Part shown: positions 18,234-26,186 of the stretch, piece after piece
How the letters are laid out: each line of letters starts with the position of its first letter
How positions within the stretch are numbered: position 1 is the first letter of the stretch
Assembly (NCBI RefSeq): GCF_028553805.1
Contig: NZ_CP067140.1
Span: 4,222,001-4,286,000, forward strand
DNA from: Paracoccus saliphilus
Lineage (GTDB): Bacteria; Pseudomonadota; Alphaproteobacteria; Rhodobacterales; Rhodobacteraceae
Reading direction: 5' to 3'
DNA length: 64,000 bases
Notes under the pieces: generated by a model
What the model was told of the DNA's origin: nothing
The model's input: only the letters and a program-made list of their open reading frames with translations
The model's database searches: none
Position numbers and translations under genes: made by a program

Positions 18234-19475
18234 ATGCGTGCGTTGGCACGACAGCTTTATGACCGCGCGGTCGAAGCGGCTGATCCCGCTCGCGCCGTGC
18301 GGGAATACTTTGCTCAACATCGGCCCGCCCGCCTTCCGGCCGGCGGGCATAGCTATGTCATCGCCATTGGCAAGGCCGCCCCGGCGATGCTGGGCGAGGC
18401 ATTGCATCATATCCCCGCTCCAGTCACGGCACTGGGGGTCACCCATCACGAAAATGCCCAGGACATTCCCGGTGCCCGCATCCTCACGGCAGGCCATCCT
18501 GAACCAGATGAGGATGGGTTGCGGGCCGCTCGGGAAGTCGTCGCCCTACTGCAAAAGGCCGGTGATAACGATCATGTCGTTGCGCTTATCTCCGGTGGCG
18601 GCTCGGCCCTTGTGCCTGCTCCGAAACCGCCACTGACACTCGCGGACAAGCAGGCGGTCAACCGGCTCTTGCTGGAAAACGGGCTTGGCATCACCGAAAT
18701 GAACCTGATCCGTCAGCAGCTTTCCGAACTGAAAGGCGGAGGCTTATTGCGCTACGCCTCTCCTGCTTCGGTCACTGCGCTGATCCTGTCGGATGTGATC
18801 GGCAATGAACTGAGCGCCATTGCCAGCGGTCCGACGACCGCGCCTCTCGGCAGCCACGCCGAAGCATTGGCCCTGTTGCAAGACCGTGGGCTGCTGGAGG
18901 AACTGCCCTCCTCTGTCCGAACGCTTCTGGAAAGTCCTGAGCTGCCCGGATCGCGGTATGTTTCGGACAATAACCTGATCGGTAGCAACGAAAAATCGCT
19001 GGAGGCGATGCGCGCCGCCGTGACAAACGGATGGACTACCCGAATCGTGTCCGACAGGCTGATCGGAGATGTGGGAGACGCTGCCACAAGGATCGTCCAA
19101 GCCGCCGGCGACATCGATCGCAAGGGTCCGACCGCCCTGATTTTCGGTGGCGAAACGACCGTGCATCTTCAAGGTACCGGGCGTGGCGGCCGCAATCAGG
19201 AACTTGCCCTGCGGATCGCGATGCAGGGCGACCGCCTGCCCGAGGGTTGGGTCTTTCTCAGCGGCGGCACCGATGGCCGGGACGGTCCCACCGATGCGGC
19301 GGGCGGGATCGTCGATAGCGGCACCATCGCCCGCATCAGAACCAGCGGCAACGATCCCGAAGCCTTGCTCGCCAATAACGACAGCTTTGCCGCGTTGAAA
19401 GCGGCGGGAGACCTGCTGATTACTGGCGCGACAGGCACCAATGTCGCTGATGTTCAGGTGCTTTTGCTACCCTGA
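18234..19475 (+). CDS. gckA: Glycerate 2-kinase (MOFRL family)
   Basis: A 413-aa kinase of the GckA/TtuD type, with the N-terminal domain of the DUF4147 fold (AIGKAAPAMLGEA and ALISGGGSALVPAP) and the C-terminal MOFRL domain (GRGGRNQELALRIA and LSGGTDGRDGPTDAAGGIVD). It phosphorylates D-glycerate to 2-phosphoglycerate after HprA. The start is placed at 18234 because GAAGGAAG precedes it; an ATG at 18216 directly abuts the mcl stop and lacks a site. It ends 35 bp before a strong hairpin. Confidence 0.88.
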   Translation: MRALARQLYDRAVEAADPARAVREYFAQHRPARLPAGGHSYVIAIGKAAPAMLGEALHHIPAPVTALGVTHHENAQDIPGARILTAGHPEPDEDGLRAAREVVALLQKAGDNDHVVALISGGGSALVPAPKPPLTLADKQAVNRLLLENGLGITEMNLIRQQLSELKGGGLLRYASPASVTALILSDVIGNELSAIASGPTTAPLGSHAEALALLQDRGLLEELPSSVRTLLESPELPGSRYVSDNNLIGSNEKSLEAMRAAVTNGWTTRIVSDRLIGDVGDAATRIVQAAGDIDRKGPTALIFGGETTVHLQGTGRGGRNQELALRIAMQGDRLPEGWVFLSGGTDGRDGPTDAAGGIVDSGTIARIRTSGNDPEALLANNDSFAALKAAGDLLITGATGTNVADVQVLLLP

Positions 19476-19510
19476 AACATGATTGCAGCCCGTCGATGAA
19501 CTAGGCCCGC

Positions 19511-19541
19511 GGCGGCTGGATATCATGAAAATCCAGCCGCC
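19511..19541. terminator. Hairpin between convergent gckA and SelA-like gene
   Basis: A perfect 11-bp stem, GGCGGCTGGAT (19511-19521) with ATCCAGCCGCC (19531-19541), closes a 9-base loop. It sits just past gckA and within 20 bp of the end of the convergent gene. There is no clear T-run on either side, so it may work as a bidirectional, Rho-assisted or RNA-stabilising hairpin. Confidence 0.6.
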
Positions 19542-19555
19542 CGGCGCCATATGCG

Positions 19556-20755
19556 TCAACCCTGCCCCCAATCCAGATAGGCCCGGATAGAGCCGTTGCG
19601 CGGATCTGCCTCGGCATGATCCAACACATCACCCCCGGAACCAAGCACATGGCGAAGCGTATCGGCCACCAAAACTTGCTGACCCGGTAACAGATTACAG
19701 GGATCGAGTTGGAAATAGCCCAGTTCCACCTCGTGATCGCGCACAATGATCGCCGGATCCTGCCGCCCCAAGACAGCGGCAAAGATAGCCGCGTTTGCTC
19801 CGGCTTCTTGCGGATCGATTTCGATCTGCAAGCGGTCAAGCGGATTGTTCGTCGGATCGGGAACCACGCGCGCCGTAATGCCCGGCAGATCAGCCACTGC
19901 AGCCTGCCATTCTTCGAGCGCAGCACGCTCGGCGGCACGTATCGCGGCGGCATCGCGGGTCATCCAGTCTTCCATGGCGGCGATCAGCCCCATGATGCTT
20001 TCCTTGCCGACCTTCATGCCGCGTCCGATGCCGATATTCTGCAGATAGGCGGCTCGCACAAGGTCACGGCGCCCGGCAATGATGCCGCTGGTCGGTCCGG
20101 ACAGGAACTTGTGCCCCGAATAGATCGCCAGATCCGCACCCTGCTCGATGAAGCCGGTCAGATCATATTCCGATGCAGCATCCACGATCACCGGCACTCC
20201 GGCGCGATGGGCGATCTCGACAAAGCGGGCAAAGGGGATCTGGCCGTAATGCACCACGTGATGCGACACGACATAAAGCGCTGCCGCCACGTTTTCGTCC
20301 AGCGCGCCTTCAAGCTGATGATCTGCGCATTGCGTGGACTGGCCAATGACGCGCAATTTGCCCCCGGTCAGGCCAACGGCGGTCTCGACCGGCGCGCCGT
20401 AATGGCACAGGTGACCGGCCTGGGCCACAACCGTGTCGCGCGATCCTGGAACTGCCGGCAATGCCTCTGCCCGGCTCGGGTTCAGCCCGGTCATGCAGCC
20501 CGCGACGCAAAGCGAGATCCCCGCGCTTGCCGAGGCGGTCACGCAGCCTGCTTCGGCCCCCGTAAGGCGGGAAATCACCTGCCCGGCATGCTCCTGCAAC
20601 TCGTGCATCTTGACGAAATGGCCCATGGCCTCGGCCGTCGCCTTCCGCGCGGCCGAACCGGTGACCGAGGCCCCAAGCCCGGTCATGGTTCCACTAACAT
20701 TGATCACCCGGGTGAACCCGTTTGCATCATGCCAGTCCCACAAAGCTTCAGTCAT
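19556..20755 (-). CDS. SelA-like PLP-dependent enzyme (putative amino acid/amino sugar ammonia-lyase)
   Basis: A 399-aa fold-type I PLP protein of the SelA-like / D-glucosaminate-6-phosphate ammonia-lyase (DgaE) group. The PLP Lys is in IYSGHKFLSGPTSG; the Asp that contacts the pyridine N is in VIVDAASEYD. The early GCVTASASAGISLCVAG is the phosphate-binding stretch. The substrate is unknown. Members of this family form enamine or imine products, and the next gene is a RidA imine hydrolase, so the pair may act in sequence (inference). It lies at the end of an Opp-type transporter and amidohydrolase operon, 9 bp after ridA. Confidence 0.75.
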   Translation of the reverse strand: MTEALWDWHDANGFTRVINVSGTMTGLGASVTGSAARKATAEAMGHFVKMHELQEHAGQVISRLTGAEAGCVTASASAGISLCVAGCMTGLNPSRAEALPAVPGSRDTVVAQAGHLCHYGAPVETAVGLTGGKLRVIGQSTQCADHQLEGALDENVAAALYVVSHHVVHYGQIPFARFVEIAHRAGVPVIVDAASEYDLTGFIEQGADLAIYSGHKFLSGPTSGIIAGRRDLVRAAYLQNIGIGRGMKVGKESIMGLIAAMEDWMTRDAAAIRAAERAALEEWQAAVADLPGITARVVPDPTNNPLDRLQIEIDPQEAGANAAIFAAVLGRQDPAIIVRDHEVELGYFQLDPCNLLPGQQVLVADTLRHVLGSGGDVLDHAEADPRNGSIRAYLDWGQG

Positions 20756-20764
20756 CTCGATCTC

Positions 20765-21256
20765 CTATGCGTCAATTTCGAATATCGCCTCGATTTCGAC
20801 GGTGATGTTGTTGGGCAGTGATCCGACCCCAAAGGCGGAACGAGCGTGGACACCCCCTTCACCGAACACCTCTGCCAGCAAGGTCGAGGCGCCGTCGATC
20901 ACGAATGGATGGCGGTCGAATTCGGGCACGGCATTGACCAGCCCCAAAAGTTTGACCACGCCCCGCAACCGGTCGAATCCGCCAAAATGATCGCGCAATG
21001 CGCCCAGAATGTTGACCGCCACCAGCCGCGCATGTTCACGCGCGGCTTCGGCGGTCACATCTGCGCCCACCTTGCCACACAGCAATGTGCCATCGGCAAG
21101 CACAGGCCCCTGACCCGAGACATAAACCAGATTGCCGCTCTGCCGCACATTGCGAAACGCGCCGATCGGAGCTGGTGCCGCTTCGGGCAACTCAACGCCA
21201 AGACGAACCAGCCGGGTGGCGACCGGGACGGACCCCAGAATCTCAGGTTGTGACAT
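20765..21256 (-). CDS. RidA/YjgF-family protein
   Basis: A 163-aa member of the RidA family with the longer N-terminus seen in the YjgH/Rid4-7-like branch. Seen are GNLVYVSGQGP and a C-terminal region RSAFGVGSLPNNITVEIEAI in place of the archetypal RxxxxVxxLP. The catalytic Arg equivalent is probably the Arg in ARSAFGVGSLP. RidA proteins hydrolyse reactive enamines and imines released by PLP enzymes. It overlaps the upstream ATPase gene by 14 bp and the SelA-like gene follows at 9 bp, so the three are one operon. Confidence 0.8.
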   Translation of the reverse strand: MSQPEILGSVPVATRLVRLGVELPEAAPAPIGAFRNVRQSGNLVYVSGQGPVLADGTLLCGKVGADVTAEAAREHARLVAVNILGALRDHFGGFDRLRGVVKLLGLVNAVPEFDRHPFVIDGASTLLAEVFGEGGVHARSAFGVGSLPNNITVEIEAIFEIDA

Positions 21257-22208
21257 GATGTCCTTCTAATCGTTTGCAGTAACTTTGATGGGATTGACCC
21301 ACGGTGACAGGTTCAGGCGTTCCATTGGCGCAGATTTCCGCAGCCTTGGGGCAACGCGTCCGGAAAACGCAGCCCGAGGGCGGCTGCAACGGGCTGGGGA
21401 TGTCGCCCTTCAGTAGGGTTCTGCTGCGTGTCAGCCCCGGATCGGGCATCGGGATCGCCGACAGCAACGCCTGAGTGTAAGGATGCGACGGATTGCGATA
21501 GAGCGGCCGCGACGGCCCCTTTTCAACGATCCGGCCCAGATACATTACCACGATCTGGTCACAGAGATATTCCACCACCGACAAATCATGCGCAATAAAC
21601 AGCATGGTCAAGTTGCGCTTTTCCCGAAGCTCCAGCAGCAGATTAAGCACCTGCGCCTGGATCGACACATCCAGGGCCGAAACGCTTTCATCCGCGACTA
21701 TGAATTCGGGTTCGAGCGCCAGGGCGCGCGCGATACCGATACGCTGGCGCTGCCCCCCGGAAAACTCATGCGGGAAACGGTTCATGTGATCGGCGCTCAG
21801 GCCGACCTCTTCCAGCAGTTCAGCGACCTTGTCGCGGCGGGAACGGGTATTGCCGATGCCATGGGCGCGCAGACCTTCGGCGATCACGTCGCGCACACGA
21901 AGGCGGGGGTTAAGGGACGAAACCGGGTCCTGAAAGATGATCTGCATGCGTCGGCGCGCAGCCCGTAGCCCGGATTTGTCCAGCCTGTTCAAATCCGTGC
22001 CGTCAAAGATCGTCTGCCCCTCGCTCGGTTCGATCAAGCGCAACAGGGAACGTCCCAATGTAGTCTTGCCCGAGCCGGACTCGCCGACCAAGCCGGTGAT
22101 CGAGCCGCGGCGAATGTCGAAACTGACATCGTTCACGGCATGCACCGTTCCGCGCGGCGTCTCGAACCGCTTGGAAAGGTTGTGAATTTGAAGCAGCGGC
22201 TCAGACAT
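21243..22208 (-). CDS. Oligopeptide/dipeptide-type ABC transporter ATP-binding protein (OppF/DppF type)
   Basis: A 321-aa ABC ATPase with Walker A GESGSGKTT, signature FSGGQRQRIGIARAL, Walker B EFIVADESVSALD and the switch His in FIAHDLS. The C-terminal oligopeptide-transporter extension contains the CVFRTRCPKAAEIC cysteines that bind the Fe-S cluster in this family. It overlaps the preceding ATPase gene by 8 bp and ridA by 14 bp. It powers import of the substrate bound by the protein at 26187-27716. Confidence 0.9.
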   Translation of the reverse strand: MSEPLLQIHNLSKRFETPRGTVHAVNDVSFDIRRGSITGLVGESGSGKTTLGRSLLRLIEPSEGQTIFDGTDLNRLDKSGLRAARRRMQIIFQDPVSSLNPRLRVRDVIAEGLRAHGIGNTRSRRDKVAELLEEVGLSADHMNRFPHEFSGGQRQRIGIARALALEPEFIVADESVSALDVSIQAQVLNLLLELREKRNLTMLFIAHDLSVVEYLCDQIVVMYLGRIVEKGPSRPLYRNPSHPYTQALLSAIPMPDPGLTRSRTLLKGDIPSPLQPPSGCVFRTRCPKAAEICANGTPEPVTVGQSHQSYCKRLEGHHVTT

Positions 22209-23202
22209 GCTCCACCTCCTGCGAGACCGGATGGAAACAGGCGATCCGGTGATCCTGCCCCAGTTCCGACAATGTCACCGGATGCTCGCATGCATGATCG
22301 GCCCGCTCGCAACGCGGCGCAAAGGCGCAACCGGGCGGCATGGCATGCAAGGGGGGCACCGCACCGGAAATCGGCACCAGCCGCTCGCCCTCGGGACGTC
22401 CGGGCATCGGGATCGAATTGAGAAGCCCGCGCGTATAGGGATGCGAAGGCCGGGCAAACAATGTGCCCACCGAGGCCTGCTCGACAATGGCGCCGGCATA
22501 CATCACCGCCACATCATCGGCCACTTCCGCCACCACGCCCATGTCATGGGTGATGAACAGAATGGACATTCCCATCTCTTTCTGAAGCCGCCGCATCAGG
22601 TCGAGGATCTGCGCCTGAATGGTCACGTCCAGCGCCGTGGTCGGCTCATCCGCGATCAGCAGGGCCGGGTTGCATACCAGCGCAAGCGCGATCATGACCC
22701 GCTGCCGCATCCCGCCGGAAAGCTCGTGCGGATAGTTGTCCAGGCGCGAGGCGGCGCCGGGGATCTCCACCAGTTCCAACATCTCAAGCACCCGCTTGCG
22801 TCGCGCCTGCGCGTCGAGCGGACTGTGCAGCAGCAGCATTTCACCGATCTGGTCCCCGATGGTGAACAGCGGATTGAGCGATGACATCGGTTCTTGAAAG
22901 ATCATCGCGATACTCGGTCCGCGCAGCTTGCGCATTTCTCGCTCGCGCATGGTTGTCAGATCGCTGACTGCACCATCGGGGCGACGGTAACGGATTTCGC
23001 CTCCGGCCACCGCACCGTTCTTGGGCAATAACCCCATGATCGCCAGTGACGACACCGATTTTCCCGATCCGGATTCACCGACCAGGGCAAGCGTCTTGCC
23101 GGGGTGGAGTGTAAAGCTGACATCGCGCAGCGCCGTCACGCTACGCCCGCGCGCGCGGAACGACACCTGCAGATTGCTGACATCCAGAACCGGGTCGGTC
23201 AT
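22201..23202 (-). CDS. Oligopeptide/dipeptide-type ABC transporter ATP-binding protein (OppD/DppD type)
   Basis: A 333-aa ABC ATPase with Walker [11 protein letters not shown]-loop [10 protein letters not shown], signature [15 protein letters not shown], Walker [13 protein letters not shown] and the switch His (FITHDMG). The C-terminal extension carries [16 protein letters not shown], the Fe-S cysteine motif of Opp/Dpp ATPases. It overlaps the amidohydrolase gene by 4 bp upstream and its partner ATPase by 8 bp downstream. It is one half of the ATPase heterodimer of a family-5 peptide-type importer. Confidence 0.9.
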   Translation of the reverse strand: MTDPVLDVSNLQVSFRARGRSVTALRDVSFTLHPGKTLALVGESGSGKSVSSLAIMGLLPKNGAVAGGEIRYRRPDGAVSDLTTMREREMRKLRGPSIAMIFQEPMSSLNPLFTIGDQIGEMLLLHSPLDAQARRKRVLEMLELVEIPGAASRLDNYPHELSGGMRQRVMIALALVCNPALLIADEPTTALDVTIQAQILDLMRRLQKEMGMSILFITHDMGVVAEVADDVAVMYAGAIVEQASVGTLFARPSHPYTRGLLNSIPMPGRPEGERLVPISGAVPPLHAMPPGCAFAPRCERADHACEHPVTLSELGQDHRIACFHPVSQEVEHV

Positions 23203-24314
23203 CCGCCCCTCCGCTGCGCCTTCTGGACGCTTGCACCAAGCACCGTCAGACGCGGCTCGAAAAGCTGATCCAGTGACAATCGGGCACCTTGGGAGTCAAT
23301 GGTTTCGGCCTGACTGTCTTTCAAGTCGAACAGGGTGAAATCCGCCTTCTGCCCCGGCGCGGCCCCGTTCCGCGCACCAAGGCCCAGCACGCTGCGCGGG
23401 CGTTCCGTCACTGCCGCAATCACCTCGTCGAAATCCATGCCAACCGCCAGCAGCTTGGACATCGTCGTGGCCAGATCGTAAACCGGGCCGCCGATATTGC
23501 GCAGATGCAGGTCGGTCGAAATGGAAAATGGCTTCAGCCCATCCGCCAGGGCGTCCCGCGCGGTATCGAAGCTGAACGAGGCCACACCATGGCCGATATC
23601 CATCCGCACCCCGTTTTCGGACAGTTGCTTGGCCTGTTTGAACAGCGCCGCCGTGTCACGGATCGAGCCGGCCCGTTTGCCATTGAAACAATGGGTGACG
23701 ATATCGCCTTCGCTCAGGATATCGAAAACCTCGTCGATCAGTGGGGGCGGCTCACCGATATGCACCATCAGCGGCAGGTTCAGGATTTCCGCCACCCGCT
23801 TGGCGATCTTGGCCGGGGTAATCCCCCAGGCTCCGGAAATGACTCCGCTGGCTCGCACCTTGATACCGCAGATCACGTCGCGATTGGCCTCGGCCACCTC
23901 AAGCGTCCGGTCTACATCGACCGAACGTAGATCGATCAGCTCCGGCACCCGGTTGCAGGCGACCAGCCCGATGGAACCGATATTCAGGAATGCCCGCACG
24001 GTTTCCTGCTGCGCCTCGATGACATATTCGCGCAACCCGTGGAACGCCGCCTCGCCCGCCGAGCCAGCATCTGCCATCGCCGTCACGCCCGTGGCCCGCC
24101 CGGCCTCGGAGGCACGGATCGAGATATCGGTACCGCCATGCCAGACATGGACATGCAGATCGCACCAGCCGGGCGACAGGTAGGAGCCGCCGCAATCGAC
24201 GGTTTCGGCCCCTGGGACCGGACCGGGTGAGATCAGCCCGTCATCACCGACGAAAATTTCGTCGGGAGCATTGTCCAGCCCGAGGGGGTGGTAATTGATG
24301 AGATGCAGAGCCAT
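23199..24314 (-). CDS. Amidohydrolase/deacetylase-family metallohydrolase
   Basis: A 371-aa amidohydrolase-superfamily enzyme. It has the first metal motif LHVHVWHG (HxH), a central Lys (CGIKVRASG) that may be the carboxylated metal bridge, the His in LMVHIGEP, a further His in THCFNGK, and the last metal Asp in FSISTDLHL. It resembles the branch containing deacetylases found beside DgaE/SelA-like enzymes. The substrate is unknown, perhaps an N-acylated or cyclic amide whose product passes to the SelA-like enzyme (inference). The start at 24314 (MALHLINYH) is chosen because the longer frame overlaps the permease gene. Confidence 0.78.
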   Translation of the reverse strand: MALHLINYHPLGLDNAPDEIFVGDDGLISPGPVPGAETVDCGGSYLSPGWCDLHVHVWHGGTDISIRASEAGRATGVTAMADAGSAGEAAFHGLREYVIEAQQETVRAFLNIGSIGLVACNRVPELIDLRSVDVDRTLEVAEANRDVICGIKVRASGVISGAWGITPAKIAKRVAEILNLPLMVHIGEPPPLIDEVFDILSEGDIVTHCFNGKRAGSIRDTAALFKQAKQLSENGVRMDIGHGVASFSFDTARDALADGLKPFSISTDLHLRNIGGPVYDLATTMSKLLAVGMDFDEVIAAVTERPRSVLGLGARNGAAPGQKADFTLFDLKDSQAETIDSQGARLSLDQLFEPRLTVLGASVQKAQRRGG

Positions 24315-24315
24315 G

Positions 24316-25173
24316 TCACATATCCTTCGCCAGCCGCGGATCGAGCGCATCGCGCAACCCGTCGCCAATCAGTTGCAGGGACAGGACCGAGATCGAGATC
24401 GCTAGCCCCGGAAAGAGGATCAGGTAAGCCGCCTGATCGATATATTGCCGTCCTTCATTGATCATCGTGCCCCAGCTTGGGGTCGTGGGGTCTAGCCCGA
24501 CGCCAAGAAAGGACAGCCCCGCCTCGGCCAGCATCGCATAGGCGAAGATGAAGGTGGCCTGCACGATGATCGGCGACAGGATGTTGCGCAGCACATGCGT
24601 CACCATGATGGTCAGCGTCGATGAGCCAAGCGCCACGGCGGCCTCGACATAGGGCAATTCGCGGATCACCAGCGTCGAGGCCCGCACGATCCGGGCGATA
24701 CGTGGCGCATAGACGATGGACAGTGCGACGACCACGTTGATGATCGACCCCCCGAGGATCGAGACCAGCGCGATCGCCAGCAGGATATCGGGAAAGGCCA
24801 TCATCGCATCGATCAGCCGCGACATCGGCGCATCGAGCTTGCGGAAGAACCCTGCCATGAGCCCGATAATCACGCCGATCACCGATGACAGCGCGGCCAC
24901 CCCCAGCCCGATGCTCAGCGACACCTGTCCGGCGAAGAGAAGCCGCGACAGGACATCGCGCCCGAAGGCGTCGGCGCCCAGCAGGAAATCTCCACCCGGC
25001 GGCGTCAGGCGCGCGCGCACCGACATCTTGGCCGGATCCGCCGGGGCCACGAGCGAAGCCAACAGGCACAATCCGGCAATTGCTACAAAGACGATCAGTG
25101 CGATCAACACAGCCCGACGCGAAAACAGCAGGGCAAGGAATTTCGGTTCATTCGTAACGCTTGCGGCAGTCAC
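24316..25173 (-). CDS. ABC transporter permease (OppC/DppC type)
   Basis: A 285-aa inner-membrane permease with an N-terminal helix, a soluble stretch (LLGADAFGRDVLSRLLFAGQ, typical of DppC), and five further helices. The EAA loop is near ELPYVEAAVALGSSTLTI. The C-terminus FLGVGLDPTTPSWGTMI with a short tail is the family signature. It pairs with the DppB-type permease 12 bp upstream. The transported molecule is likely a peptide, N-acyl amino acid or similar. Confidence 0.9.
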   Translation of the reverse strand: MTAASVTNEPKFLALLFSRRAVLIALIVFVAIAGLCLLASLVAPADPAKMSVRARLTPPGGDFLLGADAFGRDVLSRLLFAGQVSLSIGLGVAALSSVIGVIIGLMAGFFRKLDAPMSRLIDAMMAFPDILLAIALVSILGGSIINVVVALSIVYAPRIARIVRASTLVIRELPYVEAAVALGSSTLTIMVTHVLRNILSPIIVQATFIFAYAMLAEAGLSFLGVGLDPTTPSWGTMINEGRQYIDQAAYLILFPGLAISISVLSLQLIGDGLRDALDPRLAKDM

Positions 25174-25185
25174 GGCATTCCTCCC

Positions 25186-26127
25186 TCAGTATTTCACGCG
25201 TTTGTCGACGACCAGGTAAAGCAGGTCTGTCAACAGGTTGATGAGCACGTAAAGCGATGCGACGACGATCAGCGCTCCCTGGATCACCGGATAGTCTCGG
25301 CGCAGCACGGCACTCACGACTAGGTTTCCCATGCCGGGAATGTTGAACACCCGTTCGGTCACCACCGCTCCCGACACCAGCAGGGCAAAGGTCAGACCCA
25401 CGACAGTTATGATCGGAATGGCGGCATTCTTCAGCGCGTGGCGCAGCACCACCCGTCTTTCTCCCATCCCCTTGGAGCGGGCAGTACGGATATAATCCTC
25501 TCCCAGAATATCCAGCATCGAGGCGCGGGTGAAACGCAGGATCAGCGCGGAATTGACGATGCCCAGCACGATGGAGGGCAGTAGCAGGTAGCGCATCCTC
25601 TCCAGAAAACCTGTATCAGGGCCACCATAGCCGGACACCGGGAACCAGCCCAGATCGGTGGCGAGATAGCGTTGCAGCATCAACCCGGTCCAGAAACTGG
25701 GGATCGATGCTGCCAGCATCGCCGTGGTGATTGCCGCCTGATCCAGAAATGATCCCCGCCGGTAAGCTGCATAGATCCCGATGGGCGTGGCGATCACCAG
25801 CGCGATCAGCAATGAAAACAGCGACAGGAATATCGTCGGTTCGGACCTGGCGGCCAACACTTGGGTCACTGGCTGGTTGAAGAACAGCGACTCGCCCAGA
25901 TCGCCTTGCACCGCATTTCCAACGAATGACAGATATTGCACCAGGATCGGCCGGTCCAGCCCGAGGCGTTGTCGCAATGCCGCGGCATCCTCGGCCGTCG
26001 CATCGGGGCCAAGCATCAGGGTCGCCGGGTCTCCGGGCGCCAGGCGCACGATGATAAAGGCGATGGTCAGCACGATGAAGATCACGATCATCATGCCGAT
26101 CAGGCGTTTGAAGATATAGCGGGCCAT
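25186..26127 (-). CDS. ABC transporter permease (OppB/DppB type)
   Basis: A 313-aa permease beginning MARYIFKRLIGMMIVIFIV with six membrane helices. The periplasmic loop has the PGDPATLMLGPDA motif of the DppB branch. The EAA region is DYIRTARSKGMGERRVVLRHALKNA. A Rho-independent terminator lies between the binding-protein gene and this gene, so transporter components are likely made at lower levels than the binding protein. Confidence 0.9.
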   Translation of the reverse strand: MARYIFKRLIGMMIVIFIVLTIAFIIVRLAPGDPATLMLGPDATAEDAAALRQRLGLDRPILVQYLSFVGNAVQGDLGESLFFNQPVTQVLAARSEPTIFLSLFSLLIALVIATPIGIYAAYRRGSFLDQAAITTAMLAASIPSFWTGLMLQRYLATDLGWFPVSGYGGPDTGFLERMRYLLLPSIVLGIVNSALILRFTRASMLDILGEDYIRTARSKGMGERRVVLRHALKNAAIPIITVVGLTFALLVSGAVVTERVFNIPGMGNLVVSAVLRRDYPVIQGALIVVASLYVLINLLTDLLYLVVDKRVKY

Positions 26128-26151
26128 CCGAGAACTCCGGTCGCTGGCTTG

Positions 26152-26179
26152 AAAAAAGGGGCGGGCAGCAACCCGCCCC
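26152..26179 (-). terminator. Intrinsic terminator/attenuator after the binding-protein gene
   Basis: On the minus strand an 8-bp perfect stem, GGGGCGGG with CCCGCCCC (26158-26165 and 26172-26179), closes a 6-base loop and is followed at once by six T residues (complement of 26152-26157). It lies between the substrate-binding gene and the first permease gene. Partial read-through would give more binding protein than permease, which is common in ABC importers. Confidence 0.8.
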
Positions 26180-26186
26180 GATCACA

